A stretch of 61,577 nt of DNA, from positions 1 to 61,577 of the forward strand of contig CALUYZ010000009.1 in the NCBI GenBank assembly GCA_944325175.1, read 5' to 3'. Made by a program: the position numbers and the translations under genes. The stretch is from Candidatus Gastranaerophilales bacterium (lineage in GTDB: Bacteria; Cyanobacteriota; Vampirovibrionia; Gastranaerophilales; Gastranaerophilaceae). This document shows, piece by piece, positions 43,190 through 50,805 of this stretch (position 1 is the first letter of the stretch; each line of letters starts with the position of its first letter). A model generated the notes under the pieces. It had not been told where the DNA came from. It saw only the letters and a list, made by a program, of their open reading frames with translations, and searched no databases.

Positions 43190-44158
43190 TTAATTCTTAA
43201 TGCAACGTACATAGTAAGGATTGGTTCGAGTATTGCGACTACGACCGCCTTGAGGGAAGTCTTGACACCAACCTAATCCTTTGGCGCCCAATGATATAAT
43301 TGAAGATGACCAATAAATGCTATTGCTATCTCCTAAATTAATTAAGGGTGCATTTATAAAAATTGATGCAAGTTCATCTCTGTTAGGAAGCCTTAAATCT
43401 TCTCCCATAGCCTTACAAGCGGCAGAGGCATCAATGCTTCCCGTATCTTCCGAATATTGAGGTACTGTTGAAGTGTAATCTTTGTTATATGGCACAGGTG
43501 CAACTACAACAGGGTTTTTATTGTAAAAAGCGGTAATAAAGCCAACGTCTTTGCCAACTTCGTTTGGACCTTCGTTGCCATTTAGGTCATATACAAAGTT
43601 GACACACATTTTGTTTTGAGTGTAGTAAGCAATGGTTTCATCTGAACTGCATAGCGGATTATAAAAAACGGCGATTGATTCACCGTTAACAGTTTCAAAT
43701 GCAGCAGCTTTTGTATCTGCCATATCGCCATCTTCACCTGCTTGATGACGACCATTTAACAATTTTTCGTTCAACTCGCTCATTTTAGTTGGAAAATTAA
43801 TTTCTGATACTGCACCCAACGTTGTAATTTTACTTGGAATACCACAAGAGCTTAATTTATCAGGTCCGCAAACATTGTTAATTTTGTAAACCTTTGATAG
43901 AGCATCTAAGATAAAACTTTCAGCTGCCGTATCTGTTGTTGCCTTTCCGCTGGTGTCTTCCGTATAGGTACCATAACCACCAAGTGTGTTCATTTGCCCT
44001 ATTGCTTGAGCCAACCTTGCATGGAGAGCTTTTTTCTGTGCATCCCATGCTTTTTCGTTAACGTTCACAAGTAAACTTGGCAAAGTAATCGCTGCAACAA
44101 TTCCTATAATTGCCAAAGTAATAAGAATTTCAGCAAGTGTAAAGCCTGTTTTTTTCAT
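43190..44158 (-). CDS. Type IV prepilin-like protein with hypervariable lectin-like tail (copy B)
   Basis: 322 residues. The prepilin signal is GFTLAEILITLAIIGIVAAITL right after a MKKT leader, with Glu+5 conserved. The body is nearly identical to copies A, C and D up to about residue 275, including the NVCGPDKLSSCGIP segment. The tail domain of the Lcl/DUF1566 type ends in YYVRCIKN. In the variable block the residues at the x positions of W-x-Q-x-F-x-x-G-x-R are C, D, P-Q and G, unlike any other copy. It follows copy C by 71 bp on the same strand and has no separate palindromic leader, so C and B are probably co-transcribed. Confidence 0.85.
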   Translation of the reverse strand: MKKTGFTLAEILITLAIIGIVAAITLPSLLVNVNEKAWDAQKKALHARLAQAIGQMNTLGGYGTYTEDTSGKATTDTAAESFILDALSKVYKINNVCGPDKLSSCGIPSKITTLGAVSEINFPTKMSELNEKLLNGRHQAGEDGDMADTKAAAFETVNGESIAVFYNPLCSSDETIAYYTQNKMCVNFVYDLNGNEGPNEVGKDVGFITAFYNKNPVVVAPVPYNKDYTSTVPQYSEDTGSIDASAACKAMGEDLRLPNRDELASIFINAPLINLGDSNSIYWSSSIISLGAKGLGWCQDFPQGGRSRNTRTNPYYVRCIKN

Positions 44159-44229
44159 AATATTTAATACCCTTTTTACCTTTTGTTTATTATTTGTATT
44201 TAATTAATTTGTATTGAAAATAAGAAAAT

Positions 44230-45201
44230 TTATTTTCTTACGCAACGTACGGAGTATGTTACAGAGCGCGCATTTCTTGCGCGATAACCGCCGTTAAATA
44301 GTTGTCTCCATGCAAGCCCTGAAGCGCCTGATGATATTATGGAGCTTGACCAGTAGTTGTTTATGCTTTCGCCAAGGTCTATTAGTGGTGCATTTATATA
44401 TAGCGAACCTATTTCATCTCTGTTGGGCAGCCTTAAATCTTCTCCCATTGTTTTGCATGCGCTTATGGCATCTATTGTATTTGCATTGTCGCTATACAAA
44501 GGTACGGTTGCAGAGTAATCTTTATTATAGGGAATGGGAGCTACAACTACAGGGTTTTTGTTGTAGAAAGCTGTTATGAATCCTACATCTTTACCTATTT
44601 GATTTGGTCCTTCGCTACCATTTAAGTCATATACAAAGTTAACGCACATTTTGTTTTGAATGTAGTGATTTGTTGATGAATCCGGGCCGCACAACGGATT
44701 ATAAAAAACTGCTATTGATTCGCCATTAACTGTCTCAAAGGCTGAAGCTTTTGTATCTGCAACAGTGCCAATTTCGCCTGTTGTATAACTTCCGTTTGTC
44801 AATTTTTCATTCAATTCACTTATTTTTGTTGGAAAAGTTAACTCTGTTGTTCCGTTTAAGGTTGTAATTTTACTTGGAATACCACAAGAGCTTAATTTAT
44901 CAGGTCCGCAAACATTGTTAATTTTATAAACTTTAGATAGCGCATCTAATATAAAACTTTCAGCGGCAGTATCTACGGTTTCTGCATCTGTTTCACCTTT
45001 TGTATAGGTTCCATAGCCCCCTAGGGTGTTCATTTGTCCTATTGCTTGCGCTAGTCTTGCATGCAATGCTTTTTTCTGAGCGTCCCATGCTTTTTCGTTT
45101 ACGTTTACAAGTAAACTTGGCAAAGTAATTGCGGCGACTATGCCAATAATAGCTAAAGTAATAAGAATTTCAGCCAATGTAAAGCCTTTTTTCTTTTTCA
45201 T
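44230..45201 (-). CDS. Type IV prepilin-like protein with hypervariable lectin-like tail (copy C)
   Basis: 323 residues. Leader MKKKKG, then FTLAEILITLAIIGIVAAITL, the same body as the other copies with more substitutions in the middle (for example NGTTELTFPTKISELNEKL). The Lcl/DUF1566-type tail ends in YSVRCVRK. The variable positions after the conserved Trp are R, L, N-G and Y, and the downstream block is A-R-N-A. Upstream there are about 100 bp unique to this copy. Behind them lies an apparently ancestral pilin leader (CTTTCAAC and palindrome at 45330-45358) that no longer abuts a start codon, suggesting rearrangement. Confidence 0.85.
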   Translation of the reverse strand: MKKKKGFTLAEILITLAIIGIVAAITLPSLLVNVNEKAWDAQKKALHARLAQAIGQMNTLGGYGTYTKGETDAETVDTAAESFILDALSKVYKINNVCGPDKLSSCGIPSKITTLNGTTELTFPTKISELNEKLTNGSYTTGEIGTVADTKASAFETVNGESIAVFYNPLCGPDSSTNHYIQNKMCVNFVYDLNGSEGPNQIGKDVGFITAFYNKNPVVVAPIPYNKDYSATVPLYSDNANTIDAISACKTMGEDLRLPNRDEIGSLYINAPLIDLGESINNYWSSSIISSGASGLAWRQLFNGGYRARNARSVTYSVRCVRK

Positions 45202-45709
45202 AAATAATTACCTTTCTATTGCTAAATAATTCCAATAGGAATATATGGTAAGTAATACTTCACATATTCTAATCTTATCATTATTTTATATTGCCTTCAA
45301 TGTGTTATGTGGATTTTATCCTTTCAACTTTGCACCAATTTGAACGAATTTGTTGCAATACCTTAAAAGCTTTACCATTTGATTGTTTTCGCTACAATAG
45401 ATATTAAAATTTTCAAACTTTTCCCCTCTTGAACTAATCTAAAAACAATGCTATATTGAGAAAAAGAAGATAAATGCACCAATATCGTTCATTTTGGTGC
45501 ATTTTTCATGTTTAAAATTAAGTAGGTTGGGCTTTCAGCCCAACATCATCACGCCGTTTTTATTGAAACATCGAAAAACAAAAGAGCGCCACTTAAAAAA
45601 AGTGACGCCAAAGATAAAATAATAAAGTTGAAAAGAAACTTATTATTCATTGGACAAAAAAGAGTCTTTTTGTTTGGTCTTGTCACATTTTAGCAAAATG
45701 ACAAATTTT
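45202..45709. promoter_or_regulatory. Prepilin leader region C and 3' region of copy D
   Basis: 508 bp without a gene. On the minus strand, after copy D, come the hairpin 45680-45704, a GCGTC..GACGC-type hairpin at 45586-45608 and GTTGGGC/GCCCAAC at 45526-45544. Then follow the palindrome TGCACCAA/TTGGTGCA at 45475-45501, a likely -10 TATAGC at 45450-45455, the second palindrome TTGCACCAA/TTGTTGCAA at 45330-45358 and a ribosome-binding-like CTTTC stretch. About 110 bp of unrelated AT-rich DNA precede the start of copy C. The order matches region A, so the whole block seems to be a segmental duplication. Confidence 0.6.
45680..45704 (-). repeat. Hairpin directly after prepilin copy D
   Basis: TTGTCA / TGACAA inverted repeat just behind the stop codon of the gene at 45710-46687, the counterpart of 41830-41856 behind copy A. 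It has no T tract on the minus strand. Confidence 0.6.
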
Positions 45710-46687
45710 TTATCTCCTGAGGCAGCGCACGTAGAGCGTACTAGAACGACCGCCACGGTTACGGTAGCCAGTATCGAAGCGCTGGTCCCAGGCTAACCCA
45801 GAAGTGCCCAGCGAAATGACCGAGCCCGACCAATAGCTATAGCCGATAGTGCCTTTATCTAAGTTGATAAGAGGGGCATTTACAAAGAGTGATGCAAGTT
45901 CATCTCTATCAGGAAGCCTTAGGTCTTCTCCCATGGTTTTGCATGCTGTTGGTGCATCTATTTGACCTTCTGTTTCTGTATATTGTTTTACAGTTGATGT
46001 ATAATCTGAACTATATGGAATTGGCGCTACAACGACTGGGCTTTTGTTATAAAAAGCTGTGATGAAGCCAACATCTTTACCTACTTGGTTTGGTCCTTCT
46101 TCACCATTTAAGTCATATACAAAGTTAACACACATTTTATTTTGAGTAAAATGTGCGGTTAAAGTATCTGAACTGCATAAAGGGTTATAAAAAACTGCTA
46201 TTGATTCACCATTAACTGTTTCAAATGCTGCAGCTTTTGTGTCTGCCATATCACCGTCTTCACCTGATACATGGCTTCCATTTAATAGCTTAGAGTTCAA
46301 CTCTTTCATCTTAGTTGGAAAATTAATTTCAGAAACTGCATCCAATGTTGTAATTTTACTTGGAATACCGCAAGAAGAAAGCTTATCTGGTCCACAAACG
46401 TTATTTATTTTGTAAACCTTCGACAACGCATCCAAAATGAAACTTTCAGCTGCGGTATCTGTTGTTGCGGTTCCGTCTTCATCTTCCGTATACGTTCCAT
46501 ACCCACCGAGGGCGTTCATCTGCCCTATTGCTTGAGCCAGTCTTGCATGAAGTGCTTTCTTTTGAGCATCCCATGCTTTTTCGTTTACATTCACAAGTAA
46601 ACTTGGCAAAGTAATTGCTGCAACAATACCTATAATTGCCAAAGTAATCAAAACTTCAGCAAGTGTAAACCCTTTTTTCTTTTTCAT
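45710..46687 (-). CDS. Type IV prepilin-like protein with hypervariable lectin-like tail (copy D)
   Basis: 325 residues from the ATG at 46687, behind an AAGGA ribosome-binding site; the longer frame to 46738 runs into the leader palindrome and is rejected. Leader MKKKKG, then FTLAEVLITLAIIGIVAAITL. The body is closest to copy A. The tail has two extra residues before YWSGSV and ends in YVRCLRR. Its last 24 coding bases including the stop are identical to copy A. In between, most codons at the variable positions differ, and the last 78 coding bases are about 47/78 GC by hand count. Copies A and D share this GC-rich end, the following hairpin and the leader palindromes. Confidence 0.85.
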   Translation of the reverse strand: MKKKKGFTLAEVLITLAIIGIVAAITLPSLLVNVNEKAWDAQKKALHARLAQAIGQMNALGGYGTYTEDEDGTATTDTAAESFILDALSKVYKINNVCGPDKLSSCGIPSKITTLDAVSEINFPTKMKELNSKLLNGSHVSGEDGDMADTKAAAFETVNGESIAVFYNPLCSSDTLTAHFTQNKMCVNFVYDLNGEEGPNQVGKDVGFITAFYNKSPVVVAPIPYSSDYTSTVKQYTETEGQIDAPTACKTMGEDLRLPDRDELASLFVNAPLINLDKGTIGYSYWSGSVISLGTSGLAWDQRFDTGYRNRGGRSSTLYVRCLRR

Positions 46688-46709
46688 ATTTTCTGCTTTC
46701 CTTTCAACT

Positions 46710-46880
46710 TTGCACCAATTTGAGTAAGTTTGATGCAATGGGTTAAAAGTCTTGCCATTCGCCTGTTTTTGGCATGAAAGAAATTAATAATTCAAACTTT
46801 TTCCCTCTTGAATTAAGATGAAAATAATGATATATTGAGAAAAAGAAGATAAATGCACCAAGATTACTCATTTTGGTGCA
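46710..46880 (-). promoter_or_regulatory. Prepilin leader D with two palindromes
   Basis: Distal palindrome TGCACCAA/TTGGTGCA at 46854-46880, a TATATC -10-like element (46829-46834), and a proximal palindrome TTGCACCAA/TTGATGCAA at 46710-46738 just before the ribosome-binding site. Both palindromes share the half-site TTGGTGCA, and the arrangement repeats in the leaders of copies A and C. Operator or RNA-structure roles are both possible. Confidence 0.55.
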
Positions 46881-46915
46881 TTTTTGTTGGTTATATTTGT
46901 TATTTTTTCGGGTTT

Positions 46916-48178
46916 TTATTTTGTTTGTGCAATTTTACTTCTCGCAATTTCTGTTTGAAGGGTTTTGATTGCAAAGTTTAGTTGGCTGTCTGTGTTTGAG
47001 ATTTGATCTTCTTTTGTTATTTGAATCAGATAATCGGGTTGGATGCCTTTTTTGTTGATGTCTATGTTTAATGGGGTCAGGTATCTTGCTATTGTTAGGT
47101 TTAACCCTGTGTTGTTTGGCATTGGGAATACTTTTTGAACCAGTCCTTTACCAAACGTTCTGGTGCCTATAATTAGCGCTCTTTTATTATCTTTTAGTGC
47201 GCCTGAAACAATTTCAGAGGCAGAGGCTGATTCTGAATCTACAAGAACTGCCATTGGTTTTTCGTAGGTGTAGCCTTTGTCGTGGGTTTTATAAATATTT
47301 TTTTTACCGCCTCGGCTTAAAACCGAAACTATATCTTTATCTTTTAAGAATAAATCTGCAACAAAAACCGCATTTTGAAATAAGCCGCCGGTGTTGCCTC
47401 TTAAATCAAGAATAAGGGCGTCTGTATCTTTAACTTTATCAAGTGCTTCAATAAATTCAATCGGAGTGTCATTTGAAATGAAGCTTGAAATCTTAATATA
47501 GCCGATTTTTTTGTCAATAATTTCAGATTTGACGGTTTTAATTTTAATTTCTGTTTTTTTAATTTGTTTTATAAATTTTTTATCACCCCTCATAACTTCC
47601 ATATTAACTGTTTCCATTTCAGGGTTTTTAATATATGTTGCAATTTGAACCAAGCTTTTGCCTTGAACATTATTGCCGTTTACTTTGGTTATCATATCGC
47701 CGGATTTCAACCCTGCAAAATCGGCGGGGGTGCCTTTTATGACGTTTATAATTATAATTTTCCCCGCACTTGAGGCTATATTGATGCCTATACCGTAAAT
47801 TTTAGAATTGATGCTTGAATTTTGTTCTTCAAATTCTCTTTCATCCAAAAATCTTGAATATGGATCATTCAAACTTGCAAGCATTGTGTTTATTGCAACT
47901 TTGGCATCTTCCTCGTCTTTAATTTTGTCTGCATAGCGTACTTTGAAGCGATAGAGTTCATCTTCTGCGGAATTTTTATCCCAATAATTTTTCTTAATCA
48001 CTCTGTATGAATCAAAAAAAAGTTCAGTGGGGCTGACTTCCTCATTTGCTATTTCATTTTTTGGCTTAATTTCTGTTTTTTCTTCTTTTATAAAAAATGG
48101 GTTATTTAGCACCAAAAATAGAAAAAATGAGGCTGAAATAAGTAAAATATATTGTTTTTTTGCATGTTTTGAAAGCAT
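46916..48178 (-). CDS. ctpA: C-terminal processing peptidase (S41 family, CtpA/Prc)
   Basis: 420 residues with an N-terminal signal anchor (about 10-27). Then come a helical region, a PDZ domain (KIYGIGINIASSAGKIIIINVIKGTPADFAGLKSGDMITKVNG, about 125-170) and the S41 core with LRGNTGG, the nucleophile serine in DSESASASEI and the lysine in TFGKGLVQ. Such proteases trim periplasmic proteins and regulate peptidoglycan hydrolases; in Cyanobacteria CtpA also matures photosystem II D1, which is irrelevant here. The gene follows the RpaA-like regulator by 18 bp and is probably co-transcribed with it. Confidence 0.93.
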   Translation of the reverse strand: MLSKHAKKQYILLISASFFLFLVLNNPFFIKEEKTEIKPKNEIANEEVSPTELFFDSYRVIKKNYWDKNSAEDELYRFKVRYADKIKDEEDAKVAINTMLASLNDPYSRFLDEREFEEQNSSINSKIYGIGINIASSAGKIIIINVIKGTPADFAGLKSGDMITKVNGNNVQGKSLVQIATYIKNPEMETVNMEVMRGDKKFIKQIKKTEIKIKTVKSEIIDKKIGYIKISSFISNDTPIEFIEALDKVKDTDALILDLRGNTGGLFQNAVFVADLFLKDKDIVSVLSRGGKKNIYKTHDKGYTYEKPMAVLVDSESASASEIVSGALKDNKRALIIGTRTFGKGLVQKVFPMPNNTGLNLTIARYLTPLNIDINKKGIQPDYLIQITKEDQISNTDSQLNFAIKTLQTEIARSKIAQTK

Positions 48179-48196
48179 TTTCTTTTTCGTTTTTAA

Positions 48197-48925
48197 TTAT
48201 TTTGTATCGTTGTTATTATTGACCCCGTTTGGCATCAAACGGTATCCGCCGCCGTATATTGTTTCGATGTATTTATTTTTATATTCTGAAATTTTATCAA
48301 CTTTTGCTCTCAGGTGTCTAATATGCACTCTGATAGTATCAACATCTTCATTATCGCTATAGCCCCATACTTCTTTTAAAAGAGTTTTGGATGACACCAT
48401 TGTTGAATTATGTTGCATAAGAACGCTCAAAATTTCAAATTCTATGGGGGTTAACTTTGTTTCTTTGTCTAAAATTCTAACTGTATAGCTTTCAGGAATT
48501 AATGTTATATCCCCTGCTGTTAAAAGTTCTTTTACTCTGGTTGATTCAGGTGCTTTTTTAACCCTGTTTAAAAGGGCAAGAACTCTTGCTTTTAATTCTT
48601 CTATTTCAAACGGTTTTGTTAAGTAATCATCTACGCCTGAATTAAAGCCTTTTAATTTGTCATCTAAGGCATTAAGTGCTGTTAGCATGATAATCGGAAT
48701 ATCTTTTGTTTCTTTGTTTTGTCTTATTTTCATAGCTAAAGAAAAGCCATCTACTTCAGGCATCATTACATCTAAAATAATTAAGGTAATATCTTCCTGC
48801 TTCAAAATTGCATAACCTTTAATCGGGTCAGATGCAGTTAAGCAAGTGTATCCTGATAATTCAAGGTTAACCTTAATTAATTCCAAAATGGCTTTGTCAT
48901 CATCTATTGCAAGAATTTTTATCAT
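48197..48925 (-). CDS. rpaA: OmpR-family response regulator, RpaA-like
   Basis: 242 residues: receiver domain with acidic pair around residues 8-10, phospho-acceptor Asp52 (LIILDVMMPEVDGF), TALNALDDKLKGFNSGVDDYLTKPFEIEEL, then a winged-helix domain. KLTPIEFEILSVLMQHNSTMVSS, LKEVWGYSDNEDVDTIRVHIRHLRAKV and the end YIETIYGGGYRLMP closely resemble cyanobacterial RpaA, the output regulator of the circadian clock. No kai or sasA genes are in the window. The assignment rests on recalled similarity. It is upstream of ctpA. Confidence 0.85.
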   Translation of the reverse strand: MIKILAIDDDKAILELIKVNLELSGYTCLTASDPIKGYAILKQEDITLIILDVMMPEVDGFSLAMKIRQNKETKDIPIIMLTALNALDDKLKGFNSGVDDYLTKPFEIEELKARVLALLNRVKKAPESTRVKELLTAGDITLIPESYTVRILDKETKLTPIEFEILSVLMQHNSTMVSSKTLLKEVWGYSDNEDVDTIRVHIRHLRAKVDKISEYKNKYIETIYGGGYRLMPNGVNNNNDTK

Positions 48926-49086
48926 AGAAAAATTTTATAACAAAATAGTTAATTAGTATTATACTTTTTTTGTAAAATAATGTTAAAATTATTCAGGCAA
49001 AAACAAATTTTTGACATGTTTTTGTTTTTTGCATATAGTGTAAAATGTTGAAAATTTTTTCAGCAAGGTTAAAGAGAAAATTTTTT

Positions 49087-49110
49087 AGGAGGAATATGAA
49101 TTGGCAGTAA
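49087..49110 (+). promoter_or_regulatory. Ribosome-binding site and overlapping mini-ORF at the speH start
   Basis: AGGAGG at 49087-49092 is ideally spaced (8 nt) for the TTG at 49101. An ATG at 49096 in another frame would give only MNWQ before a stop at 49108-49110, overlapping the speH start. The ATG is too close to the AGGAGG for efficient use. The start-codon assignment therefore depends on this site. Confidence 0.6.
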
Positions 49111-49544
49111 CAACACCTATGGGCTTTAGTGATTGCAAAAATCAAACCTATCTTGGAAGACATGTATTAGCAGAATTTTTTGAATGTGACCCCAATATTT
49201 TAAATAACCCCCAGTTAATTGAAAAGTTTATGACAGATGCCGCCTTAGAATGTGGTGCAACGATTGTGGAAAAATGTTTTCACATGTTTAACCCTTACGG
49301 TGTTTCAGGCGTCATTATTATATCAGAAAGCCATTTAGCAATTCACACTTGGCCTGAATTAGGGTATGCAGCAGTAGACCTTTTCACTTGCGGTGAAAAA
49401 TGTGACCCTAAGGTTGCCTATGAATTTCTTAAAAAATGTTTTAGCTCTAAAAATGCTTCATATTCGCAGTTGAATAGAGGTGTGCTTGACGGCAAAAATT
49501 TATCCGTTGAACATACACCTTTTTATATAAGCGTACAAAGCTAA
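49101..49544 (+). CDS. speH: S-adenosylmethionine decarboxylase proenzyme (prokaryotic class 1B)
   Basis: Makes decarboxylated S-adenosylmethionine, the aminopropyl donor for spermidine. The 147-residue proenzyme has the processing site in SESHLAIHTWPELGYAAVDLFTCG: cleavage before Ser77 yields the pyruvoyl group, with His82 and Cys97 in conserved catalytic places. The start is a TTG with a perfect AGGAGG ribosome-binding site; no in-frame ATG lies before the conserved part. Spermidine synthase is not adjacent. rimI follows after 53 bp and probably has its own promoter. Confidence 0.93.
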   Translation: MAVTTPMGFSDCKNQTYLGRHVLAEFFECDPNILNNPQLIEKFMTDAALECGATIVEKCFHMFNPYGVSGVIIISESHLAIHTWPELGYAAVDLFTCGEKCDPKVAYEFLKKCFSSKNASYSQLNRGVLDGKNLSVEHTPFYISVQS

Positions 49545-49597
49545 AATTGCTTAATAAATTGTATGCAATAAGTTTTTTATGATACCATTTAATTCAA

Positions 49598-50119
49598 ATG
49601 GAAAACTTTTACGTTGAAAAAATGAATTTAGGGCATCTTGATGATGTAATGGAAATTGAATCAAAGTGTTATGGTAAACATCATTGGAGTCGGGCTTCTT
49701 TTGCATCAGAGTTGGATAACCCTTGCGCAGTTTATTTAACCGTCATAAATGAAGATAAAAAGTGTGTCGGTTATATGGGTGTGTGGCGAATAATAGATGA
49801 AGCGCATGTTACAAACCTTGCCGTGCATCCTGATTTTCAAGGTAAAAGTTTGGCGCATTTTTTAATTTTGTCTTCTTTAAAAAAATGTTATGAGGATAAA
49901 ATTAAATATATGACATTGGAAGTTAGAAAATCCAACGAAAGAGCCAAACACGTATATGATAAGTTTGGTTTTAAATCTCTTGGAATAAGAAAAAAATACT
50001 ATCAAGATAACAATGAAGATGCTATTATAATGTGGACGGAAAATATCTTTAGTGAAAAATATAAAGATATTTACAATAGAAATAAAGAATATCTTTTGGA
50101 AAAGAACTTTAAAATATGA
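49598..50119 (+). CDS. rimI: GNAT acetyltransferase, RimI-like
   Basis: 173-residue N-acetyltransferase. It resembles ribosomal-protein-alanine acetyltransferases: MEIESKCYGKHHWSRASFASEL near the N-terminus, the acetyl-CoA segment VTNLAVHPDFQGKSLAHFLI (about 71-90), and LEVRKSNERAKHVYDKFGFKSLGIRKKYY (about 107-135). It acetylates the N-terminal amine of a protein such as bS18; the actual target could differ. The acetyl-CoA loop is Q-G-K-S rather than the usual (Q/R)-x-x-G-x-(G/A). bioY begins inside its last codons (4-bp overlap). Confidence 0.85.
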   Translation: MENFYVEKMNLGHLDDVMEIESKCYGKHHWSRASFASELDNPCAVYLTVINEDKKCVGYMGVWRIIDEAHVTNLAVHPDFQGKSLAHFLILSSLKKCYEDKIKYMTLEVRKSNERAKHVYDKFGFKSLGIRKKYYQDNNEDAIIMWTENIFSEKYKDIYNRNKEYLLEKNFKI

Positions 50120-50805
50120 ACAAAAGGCTTGTTGGAGAATACCGTGAATTTATTTTTAAGGGTGAAAAAACACCTTTTAGTTTAGGTGCTCTTGCTGTTG
50201 CGGTTTTTTGTACCGTTCTTTTAATAGTTGCAACATTTACCAAACTTGATGTCAACTATTGGTGGCCTGTTTTTGGTGATGAAGGCTTAACTTTTGTTTT
50301 AAAAAAATATCCGCTGGTGCCGCAAATTCCTGTTATTATGGCGACTGCAGCAATTTTGGGTGCAAGGTTTGGCACATTAGTTATGCTTTTTTATCTTTTA
50401 ATCGGTTTTTTCTTGTGGCCGGTTTTTGGTTTTGGCGGCGGTATAGGGTATGTTAAAAGCTATTTTTTCGGCTACATTCTGGGCTTTTTTATTGCAAATA
50501 TTTTTGTCGGAAGAATTTTATCTCATAAATATAGTTTAATGCATATGCTTTATGCAAGTGTGATTGGCGTTTTATCCATTCATATATGCGGCATTTTGTA
50601 TTCTTTAATTTTGGAGCTTTTTAAATTTTCAGGCGTTGCACCAAATTTTAAAACACTTTTGAGCCATATAACCTACGATACTGTTTTTTCTTTTGCGGCG
50701 ATTGTTCTTGTAAAACCTGTAAAATACATTTTATGGATTGCAATGAAAAATGAACCTAAAAGGCAAAAGGTTGTAAAAGAAGAAATTATAAAAGAGAATG
50801 TTTAA
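50116..50805 (+). CDS. bioY: Biotin transporter substrate-binding subunit BioY
   Basis: 229-residue membrane protein with about six hydrophobic segments. It fits the BioY S-component of ECF transporters: ILGARFGTLVMLFYLLIGFFLWPVFGFGGGIGYVKSYFFGYILGF contains the conserved GxxxG and biotin-site stretch. BioY works with a shared ECF ATPase/transmembrane module or, in some bacteria, alone. No ECF genes are adjacent. Biotin uptake would feed BirA and the biotinylated OadA at 19-22 kb. The N-terminus carries about 20 extra charged residues. The gene overlaps rimI by 4 bp and converges with the TPR protein (4-bp overlap). Confidence 0.88.
   Translation: MNKRLVGEYREFIFKGEKTPFSLGALAVAVFCTVLLIVATFTKLDVNYWWPVFGDEGLTFVLKKYPLVPQIPVIMATAAILGARFGTLVMLFYLLIGFFLWPVFGFGGGIGYVKSYFFGYILGFFIANIFVGRILSHKYSLMHMLYASVIGVLSIHICGILYSLILELFKFSGVAPNFKTLLSHITYDTVFSFAAIVLVKPVKYILWIAMKNEPKRQKVVKEEIIKENV

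Noticed and set aside
41859..46687. Pilin copies as simple recent duplications or an assembly artefact
   Set aside because: The copies differ by many synonymous changes in the body and have different tails and spacers, so they are real, older paralogues.
41428..46915. CRISPR array in the pilin region with its regularly repeated hairpins
   Set aside because: Repeats are spaced by whole genes or hundreds of bases, with no uniform spacer length and no cas genes.
48027..48362. 111-codon open frame antisense to ctpA/rpaA
   Set aside because: It spans two well-supported genes on the other strand; no independent evidence.
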